Part shown: positions 6,323 to 9,913 of the stretch, in pieces
How positions within the stretch are numbered: position 1 is the first letter of the stretch
How the letters are laid out: each line of letters opens with the position of its first letter
From: Candidatus Nanoarchaeia archaeon
Lineage (GTDB): Archaea; Nanoarchaeota; Nanoarchaeia; SCGC-AAA011-G17; JAFCDX01
DNA: 9,913 nucleotides
Reading direction: 5' to 3'
Assembly: GCA_028717785.1 (NCBI GenBank)
Contig: JAQUND010000053.1
Coordinates: 1 to 9,913, forward strand
The notes under the pieces: model-generated
What the model was told of the DNA's origin: nothing
The model's database searches: none
The model's input: only the letters and a program-made list of their open reading frames with translations
Made by a program: the position numbers and the translations under genes

Positions 6323-6347
6323 TTGCAACTTGCAAGGTGTGCGCGCA
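6323..6347. promoter_or_regulatory. Two palindromes upstream of the micro-ORF promoter
   Basis: TTGCAA-C-TTGCAA (6323-6335) is a perfect 13-bp inverted repeat. TGCGCGCA (6340-6347) is a perfect 8-bp palindrome that is strikingly GC-rich for this genome. Both lie immediately before the TATA box at 6351, where archaeal activators or TFB contacts occur. They could be operators or part of an origin element; nothing here identifies the binding protein. Confidence 0.45.
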
Positions 6348-6350
6348 GGG

Positions 6351-6359
6351 TTTATAAAG
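6351..6359 (+). promoter_or_regulatory. TATA box of the micro-ORF pair
   Basis: TTTATAAAG predicts a transcription start near 6381. The leader would be only about 12 nt and would begin essentially with the Shine-Dalgarno GAGGTGA (6381-6387). Unlike most promoters here, this one is not leaderless. Confidence 0.6.
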
Positions 6360-6392
6360 AAAATTTCTTTTAATAGAATTGAGGTGATAAAT

Positions 6393-6506
6393 ATGACAAT
6401 AAACCATCATATCTTAATGGATCAGAAAGTAATAAGGAGAGTTTTTAGCGAAACTTTCAGTAATTTACCAACTGATAGATTAGTAATAGGAGTGAGTATA
6501 AAATGA
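6393..6506 (+). CDS. 37-codon micro-ORF, first of a coupled pair
   Basis: A short frame starting MTINHHILMDQK and ending LVIGVSIK, 37 residues, unrecognised. It is supported by a full-strength ribosome site GAGGTGA (6381-6387) five bases before the ATG, by a good TATA box at 6351, and by its stop overlapping the next start (ATGA at 6503-6506). The predicted peptide has a basic core (KVIRR) and a hydrophobic end, with no clear membrane segment. Codon choice (AGG, GTG, ATC) is less AT-driven than in neighbouring genes. It might be a leader peptide controlling the second frame or a small functional protein. Evidence for translation is the signal layout only. Confidence 0.5.
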   Translation: MTINHHILMDQKVIRRVFSETFSNLPTDRLVIGVSIK

Positions 6507-6601
6507 ATGACATATACTCCAAAAGAACAACAAGAAGAATGTTAGAGGATGATGAAATCGATTCCATAGAAGCAGGATTTATGGAAGGATACAATCAATA
6601 A
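6503..6601 (+). CDS. 32-codon acidic micro-ORF, second of a coupled pair
   Basis: A 32-residue frame starting MNDIYSKRTTRRMLEDDEI. It has a basic N-terminal half (SKRTTRR) and an acidic second half ending EAGFMEGYNQ. The DDEI...E.GFM.GY tail reminds me of a motif in very short archaeal proteins, from unverified recall. Its ATG overlaps the stop of the 37-codon frame by 4 bp, and GGAGTGA (6489-6495) lies seven bases before it, so coupled translation is expected. Base composition is richer in G and C than the flanking genes. The basic-then-acidic layout could suit binding to nucleic acid or a protein partner. Function is unknown. With the preceding frame and promoter, it accounts for the 361-bp gap between larger genes at 6281-6641. 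Confidence 0.6.
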   Translation: MNDIYSKRTTRRMLEDDEIDSIEAGFMEGYNQ

Positions 6602-6610
6602 CCCAAAACA

Positions 6611-6620
6611 TTAATAAATT
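6611..6620 (+). promoter_or_regulatory. TATA-like box of the phosphoesterase gene
   Basis: TTAATAAATT centred about 26 bp before the ATG at 6642. It is weaker than the TTTATA boxes nearby. No ribosome site precedes the ATG, consistent with a leaderless message. Confidence 0.4.
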
Positions 6621-6641
6621 AACATATGATAACACTAATTT

Positions 6642-7241
6642 ATGAAAATACTTGCATTTGTAGATTTACATAGTAATATTACATATTTAAAAAGATTAGT
6701 TGAAAAAGCAAAAGAAAAACAACCTGATTTTTTAGTTTGCGCTGGAGATATCTCTGATTTTGGTAATGATATTGAAAATATTTTCAAGGAATTAGAAAAA
6801 TTAAAAATTCCTATGTTAATAATTCCAGGTAATCATGAATCAGTAGATGTTATAAATCAATTATGTAGAAAATATAAATTTGCTATTAATATTCATCGTG
6901 GATTATATGAAATAAATGATTATTTATTTTTTGGATATGGTGAAGGTGGATTTGATATGGAAGATCCAGATTTTGAAAAAGTAGCAAATAAATTTAAAAA
7001 AGAAATTAAACCTGGAAAAAAAGTAATTCTTGTTACTCATGCTCCAGTTTATGGAACAAAAGTTGATTATTTAAATAAATTAGGACATAGAGGAAATAAA
7101 AGTATAAGAAGATTTATTGAAGAAGTTCAACCTAAATTAGCAATTTGTGGACATTTCCATGATACTGAAACACAAATAGATAAAATAAAAAGTACAGTAA
7201 TAATAAATCCAGGAAAAGTTGGAAAAATAATTCTAATATAA
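6642..7241 (+). CDS. Calcineurin-like metallophosphoesterase
   Basis: A 199-residue single-domain metallophosphoesterase. All metal-binding motifs are present in order: D8-L-H10, G-D36 (AGDISD), G-N64-H65-E, T-H133-A, and G-H171-F-H173. These should hold a two-metal centre (often Mn/Fe) that hydrolyses phosphoesters. The size is close to the compact archaeal YfcE/MJ0936-like group. The substrate cannot be read from sequence: phosphodiesterase, nucleotidase or phosphoprotein phosphatase are all possible. There is no signal peptide or membrane anchor, so it is cytoplasmic. It appears leaderless, has its own weak TATA box, and is the last plus-strand gene before the convergent gap at 7242-7360. 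Confidence 0.9.
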   Translation: MKILAFVDLHSNITYLKRLVEKAKEKQPDFLVCAGDISDFGNDIENIFKELEKLKIPMLIIPGNHESVDVINQLCRKYKFAINIHRGLYEINDYLFFGYGEGGFDMEDPDFEKVANKFKKEIKPGKKVILVTHAPVYGTKVDYLNKLGHRGNKSIRRFIEEVQPKLAICGHFHDTETQIDKIKSTVIINPGKVGKIILI

Positions 7242-7262
7242 AAAAATTAACCCCCCTTACTG

Positions 7263-7287
7263 TCGCGGAAACACCTCTTTTCCCCGA
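7263..7287. other. GC-rich hairpin with CACCTCT loop, possible small RNA
   Basis: In the plus orientation TCGCGGAAA (7263-7271) pairs with TTTCCCCGA (7279-7287): eight Watson-Crick pairs and one C-C mismatch around the loop CACCTCT (7272-7278). The loop contains CACCTC, the core of the 16S anti-Shine-Dalgarno; on the minus strand the loop reads AGAGGTG. A C6 run (7251-7256) lies just before it. A minus-strand TATA-like CTATAAAAC (7316-7308) would start an RNA near 7286, at the base of the hairpin, with a T-rich stretch near 7248-7241 to end it. A plus-strand AATATAAAA (7234-7242) would start one near 7262. The fold is seen directly; transcription and function are inference. Confidence 0.45.
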
Positions 7288-7344
7288 AAGTTACTTCAAA
7301 TAAGTATGTTTTATAGAGGATAATTTTATTTAAATATCTTTCTA

Positions 7345-7363
7345 TGATTAAAAGTTTTAATCA
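7345..7363. repeat. Perfect 19-bp palindrome over the protease stop codon
   Basis: TGATTAAAAGTTTTAATCA has 9-bp arms around a single central base. Its right end is the TGA stop (7363-7361, minus strand) of the site-2 protease gene. It could act as a 3'-end hairpin for that transcript or as a DNA-binding site. It shares no obvious sequence with the other palindromes in the window. Confidence 0.6.
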
Positions 7364-8548
7364 AATTAAAAGAACTAAAATTGGTTTAACAATAAACAAA
7401 ACTAATTTAATTAAATAAGGTAATAAATTAATAAAAATTAATAATAAACAAAATAAACTTACTAAAGAAAATATTTTATTTACCTTTTTACTATCTTTTA
7501 TAAAATAAGAAATACCAACACTAAACATTCTTCCACCATCTACTGGACCAAGAGGTAATAAATTAAATAATCCTACTCCAAGATTAATTGCATATAACCA
7601 GAAAAATAATTTAGCTAACCAAAGCATAAACATTGGAAGTAAATTTCCTTTTCCTTCTTTAGGTATAACATCAATACTAGAAACAACAATTCCCATATAA
7701 CCTTTTGTTTTATCATCGGGTCTTTCTGTTGCAATTATTTTATATGAAGAAACATTTGTTGTTATAAAAACTTCATCTTTAGGTTTTAAATTTACAAGAA
7801 CATCACTAAAATTATTTGGATTTTGTATTGTTATATTATTTATACTTAAAATTTCTTCTCCAACTTTCATTCCTGATAATTCTGCTGGAAAATCTTTTTC
7901 TAAACTATTAACTTGAACTCCATTCATTGAAACAAATGAATAAGCAATTGGATTTATTACTAATAAAGTTAAAATTAAAATAATTATTGAACTTAAAATA
8001 TTTGAAAATGGGCCTGCAGATAAAACTGCTAATTGATCTTTTTTTGATTTTTTTGCCATTTGTTTTTCATCAGGTTCTACAAATGCTGCAAGTATTGGAC
8101 CTAAAAATGCAAATCCAGAAGATTTTATTTTTGTATTACATAAACGAGCATAAACCCCATGTGAAAATTCATGAACAACTGCAACAAATAATATCGCTAT
8201 AATCCAATGCCAAAAAGATAATACAGGTAATCCTGCAACTTTTACTCCTGGAAGAACTGGAGCAAGTAATGGAGTTGTATTTGGAATCATTATTAATTTA
8301 TAAGTTCCTTTAACTAAAATATAAAAAATAAATATCATTCCAGCAAAACCAGTAAAAATACTTAAATAACCTAAATATTTTAAAAATCTTGGATATTTAT
8401 TTGCTAATTTATCCATTAATTTTATTCCTAATTTAGTTTTGTAAAGAACAAAAATTTTGTTTTGGATTTCAAATTTATTTTTATAGATTAAAAAAAGAAT
8501 GAAAATAATGGAATAAAATATTATTGCAAATAATAAATCATAATTCAT
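7361..8548 (-). CDS. Site-2 protease (M50 family) with PDZ-like domain
   Basis: A 395-residue intramembrane zinc metalloprotease. The active-site HEFSHG (126-131) lies in a membrane helix (113-131), and the third zinc ligand is in LGPVDGGRMF (333-342), the NPxDG-type motif. Membrane helices precede the catalytic core (about 3-21, 58-80) and follow it (about 178-200, 306-332, 358-395). A PDZ-like domain sits between the two motifs (about 205-285, with GMKVGEEILSINN). This is the archaeal S2P layout, cutting membrane-spanning substrates, often regulators. Length and motifs are complete. Its ATG lies two bases after the L40e stop, so it is the third gene of the aIF5A operon. No partner such as an anti-sigma-like or membrane-bound regulator is adjacent, and the substrate is unknown. 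Confidence 0.93.
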   Translation of the reverse strand: MNYDLLFAIIFYSIIFILFLIYKNKFEIQNKIFVLYKTKLGIKLMDKLANKYPRFLKYLGYLSIFTGFAGMIFIFYILVKGTYKLIMIPNTTPLLAPVLPGVKVAGLPVLSFWHWIIAILFVAVVHEFSHGVYARLCNTKIKSSGFAFLGPILAAFVEPDEKQMAKKSKKDQLAVLSAGPFSNILSSIIILILTLLVINPIAYSFVSMNGVQVNSLEKDFPAELSGMKVGEEILSINNITIQNPNNFSDVLVNLKPKDEVFITTNVSSYKIIATERPDDKTKGYMGIVVSSIDVIPKEGKGNLLPMFMLWLAKLFFWLYAINLGVGLFNLLPLGPVDGGRMFSVGISYFIKDSKKVNKIFSLVSLFCLLLIFINLLPYLIKLVLFIVKPILVLLI

Positions 8549-8550
8549 TT

Positions 8551-8718
8551 TTACTTATTGCTCTTTTTTATTGGTCTAAGTATTTTATAACCACAGCGTC
8601 TACATGCTATTTTTCTATCAATAACTTTTTGTGAAGAAGCTCTCATTTTTGTTTTACATTTTTTACAAACAAAAATTCCACTAAATAATCTTCTTGTTGC
8701 TTCTGGAAATTTTGCCAT
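8551..8718 (-). CDS. rpl40e: Ribosomal protein L40e
   Basis: A 55-residue zinc-binding ribosomal protein of the archaeal L40e type. Two CxxC pairs, C18-C21 and C39-C42, form the zinc ribbon, with basic residues between and after (KMRASSQKVIDRK, LRPIKKSNK) for rRNA contact. Unlike eukaryotes there is no ubiquitin fusion. I place the start at 8718 rather than at the in-frame ATG at 8754: MAKFPEATRRLF matches the known N-terminus, and the ATG then overlaps the aIF5A stop by one base (TAATG), a coupling arrangement. The longer form would add 12 residues encoded inside aIF5A. The site-2 protease follows after two bases. Confidence 0.9.
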   Translation of the reverse strand: MAKFPEATRRLFSGIFVCKKCKTKMRASSQKVIDRKIACRRCGYKILRPIKKSNK

Positions 8719-9104
8719 TATGTTCTTAATACCTTCTGATTCAATATAATCCAATAACTAACTTCTTGACCTTCTTTAACTTGAGCTTTCATATCTTCTG
8801 GAATTTTTATATCAAAAGTTTCATATGATGCTGAATCCATAACATTTGCAATATCTCCAGTTATACTTAAAACTTGAGCTGTTTTCTTTTCAATAATTGG
8901 AACTTCAAATTTATCATGCGCGGATTGAACAACAATCTTTTTTTCTCCATTAATAATACCAGAAGCTTCTACTCTAAATTTAGCATGTCCGTGTTTACCT
9001 GGAGCAGATTTATCAATTTTTTTTATTATACAAGCTACACCATCTAAAACTACATAATTTCCGATTCTTAATGTATTCGGCTCAACCTGCTTTATATCTG
9101 ACAT
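8718..9104 (-). CDS. eif5a: Translation initiation factor aIF5A
   Basis: A 128-residue aIF5A, the homologue of eIF5A and EF-P, which binds the ribosomal E site and relieves stalling during peptide-bond formation. The N-terminal SH3-like domain (about 1-70) carries the hypusination loop SAPGKHGHAK (33-42), with Lys37 the residue modified by deoxyhypusine synthase. The C-terminal OB-fold domain spans about 71-128. Length is normal. The N-terminus MSDIKQVEPNTLRIGNYV fits family starts. A TATA box ATTTATAAA-type (9135-9126) lies 26 bp before the ATG and no ribosome site is present, so the operon aIF5A-L40e-site-2-protease begins with a leaderless message. Confidence 0.97.
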   Translation of the reverse strand: MSDIKQVEPNTLRIGNYVVLDGVACIIKKIDKSAPGKHGHAKFRVEASGIINGEKKIVVQSAHDKFEVPIIEKKTAQVLSITGDIANVMDSASYETFDIKIPEDMKAQVKEGQEVSYWIILNQKVLRT

Positions 9105-9125
9105 AAAAGTTTTTTGTTAGAAGGA

Positions 9126-9135
9126 ATTTATAAAG
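9126..9135 (-). promoter_or_regulatory. TATA box of the aIF5A operon
   Basis: CTTTATAAAT on the minus strand, identical in its ten bases to the rpl1 operon TATA (3063-3054), centred 26 bp before the aIF5A ATG at 9104. It predicts a leaderless transcript. Confidence 0.65.
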
Positions 9136-9149
9136 GTTTTGCTTTAATT

Positions 9150-9470
9150 TTATTTGTTATACAAACAACCTTCACAAGTTCTATACCTTTTTCCATCCTC
9201 TTTTTTAATTGTTAATCCTTCACAATTAATGGATTGAACAATAGAAGTAAAATAATTAGGACTTATAAAAAAATGTTCAAGATAACCACTCCCACCACAA
9301 TTATTTTCTGGATTTTGTATATGAAATTGTATTCCTGGAATTTTATTTAAATCTGTAAGTGTTTTAAAATCTTTTTCAAATATTCTGGTTATATCTTCTG
9401 CTTTTTTAAATAAATCTCTTTTTTCCCCATAAATATTTCTTTTTTCATCGAAACCTAATTCACATACCAT
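9150..9470 (-). CDS. Unknown cysteine-containing protein
   Basis: A 106-residue protein that I do not recognise. The N-terminal half is charged and helical (EKRDLFKKAEDITRIFEKDFKTL, 16-38). The second half holds C58 in NNCGGSGYLEHF, C83 in INCEG, and a CxxC at 99-102 near the C-terminus (TCEGCLYNK). With C3 this gives five cysteines plus His50 and His66, enough for a zinc site or a redox or iron-sulfur role, but no known motif is complete. The ribosome site AGGAGA (9484-9479) lies in the last codons of the preceding gene, eight bases before the ATG, which confirms this start. The gene starts two bases after that stop and is the third gene of an operon entering from the right edge. Confidence 0.7.
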   Translation of the reverse strand: MVCELGFDEKRNIYGEKRDLFKKAEDITRIFEKDFKTLTDLNKIPGIQFHIQNPENNCGGSGYLEHFFISPNYFTSIVQSINCEGLTIKKEDGKRYRTCEGCLYNK

Positions 9471-9472
9471 TT

Positions 9473-9736
9473 TTATTTTCTCCTTTTCTTTGTTTTAACA
9501 ATTTCTTGAGAAAGTTGTTTTTCCATTAAATCTGAAATTGATTTTTCTAAAAATTTAATTCTCAGTTCCATTTCAAAATTTTGTTTTGATAAATTAGCTA
9601 TAGCTATCCATAATTGAGCTAAGTTTGGATATGCTGATTTTTCAATTGCATCTTTATGTTTAAAAGATTCTCTTATCTGTAATTCTAAATGTTTTCTTAA
9701 TAATACTTCAACATTATCTCTCCAACTATTTTTCAT
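9473..9736 (-). CDS. Unknown small helical protein with basic tail
   Basis: An 87-residue protein that I do not recognise. It is mostly helical: VEVLLRKHLELQIRESFK (9-26), YPNLAQLWIAIANLSKQN (36-53), then a heptad-like stretch FEMELRIKFLEKSISDLMEKQ (54-74), ending in the very basic KTKKRRK. The middle helix is moderately hydrophobic but has polar breaks, so I do not call a membrane segment. The last helix could pair as a coiled coil. Its ATG overlaps the stop of the upstream partial gene (ATGA, 9736-9733), and the next gene begins two bases after its stop, so all three should be cotranslated. Function is unknown. Confidence 0.65.
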   Translation of the reverse strand: MKNSWRDNVEVLLRKHLELQIRESFKHKDAIEKSAYPNLAQLWIAIANLSKQNFEMELRIKFLEKSISDLMEKQLSQEIVKTKKRRK

Positions 9737-9912
9737 TTTTTTAATTCCTTTAATAATATTTCTTCAATTCCAATTAAATTTGATCTTTGCAATGCTTCAA
9801 TAATTTGTTTTTCAGAATATAAATTTGGTTTTATTTCTAAATTTTTTTTTGTACTTTCGGCACACATAAACACTCCAAGAGCCACACAAGTACCATGAGG
9901 ATCCCAATTGCA
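9733..9912 (-). CDS. Truncated unknown protein, C-terminus only
   Basis: An open frame enters from the right edge and ends with TGA at 9735-9733. The 59 visible residues begin CNWDPHGTCVALGVFMCAES and end IGIEEILLKELKK. I do not recognise it. Three cysteines lie in the first 17 visible residues (positions 1, 9 and 17), followed by a helical C-terminus. The stop overlaps the start of the 87-residue gene by 4 bp, which supports this frame. The other frames tested on this strand contain stops. It is the first visible gene of a three-gene operon whose promoter is outside the window. Confidence 0.55.
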   Translation of the reverse strand, partial: CNWDPHGTCVALGVFMCAESTKKNLEIKPNLYSEKQIIEALQRSNLIGIEEILLKELKK

Positions 9913-9913
9913 G

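Noticed and set aside
6281..6350. tRNA or other structured RNA in the gap after the 122-aa gene
   Set aside because: No T-loop GTTCGANTC with matching acceptor arms was found; only short A/T hairpins and the two palindromes are present.
7251..7290. C/D-box RNA, SRP RNA or hammerhead ribozyme
   Set aside because: No paired C and D boxes, no SRP S-domain motifs and no CUGANGA core were seen, so only a generic hairpin can be supported.
7345..7363. XerA/dif site
   Set aside because: The palindrome is 19 bp with a 1-bp centre, whereas dif sites are about 28 bp with 11-bp arms and a 6-bp spacer, and no XerA gene is visible.
7987..8202. Plus-strand 71-codon frame
   Set aside because: It is antisense to the catalytic region of the site-2 protease, which is clearly the real gene.
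8719..8754. Longer N-terminus for L40e from the ATG at 8754
   Set aside because: The extra 12 residues lie wholly in aIF5A coding sequence and do not fit the L40e family. The ATG at 8718 matches the family start and gives a TAATG junction.
1..9913. CRISPR array, insertion sequence or prophage
   Set aside because: No regularly spaced repeats, no transposase or integrase motifs and no terminal inverted repeats were found on either strand.

Overview
The window is a compact, very AT-rich archaeal chromosome segment. The evidence is a set of archaeal/eukaryote-type information genes (ribosomal proteins L1, L10/P0, P1-type L12 and L40e, translation factor aIF5A, Orc1/Cdc6), TATA boxes about 26 bp before start codons, and mostly leaderless genes. 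Strong A/T codon bias, tight spacing and many small unrecognised proteins suggest a DPANN-type archaeon (Woesearchaeota/Pacearchaeota-like). That placement is inference.

Left part, minus strand. A truncated gene leaves the window at base 1. Next is the ribosomal stalk operon, transcribed L1 > L10 > L12 > long coiled-coil protein. L10 starts inside L1, and L11 is not in its usual place before L1. Upstream lie a two-helix membrane protein with its own promoter, then a two-gene operon of a winged-helix-like protein and a HemK2/Mtq2-type methyltransferase.

Middle part, plus strand. From a divergent promoter at about 4334-4430 run a small Rossmann-like protein that resembles a minimal CARF domain, Orc1/Cdc6, an unrecognised 122-residue protein, two overlapping micro-ORFs (37 and 32 codons) with strong Shine-Dalgarno sites, and a calcineurin-like phosphoesterase.

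The convergent gap at 7242-7360 is the oddest non-coding stretch. It holds a C6 run, a GC-rich hairpin whose loop reads CACCTCT (anti-Shine-Dalgarno-like) on the plus strand, and a perfect 19-bp palindrome on the stop codon of the next gene. It could be a small RNA, a bidirectional terminator or part of a replication origin.

Right part, minus strand. An aIF5A > L40e > site-2-protease operon is nearly gapless. Upstream of it is an operon of three unrecognised proteins, the first truncated by the window edge.

Overall, translation genes (stalk, release-factor methylation, aIF5A, L40e) surround the replication initiator. No tRNA, rRNA, CRISPR array, transposase or clear phage gene was seen. The best candidates for something undescribed are the hairpin/palindrome region, the coupled micro-ORF pair with palindromes before its promoter, and the CARF-like mini-protein beside orc1/cdc6.
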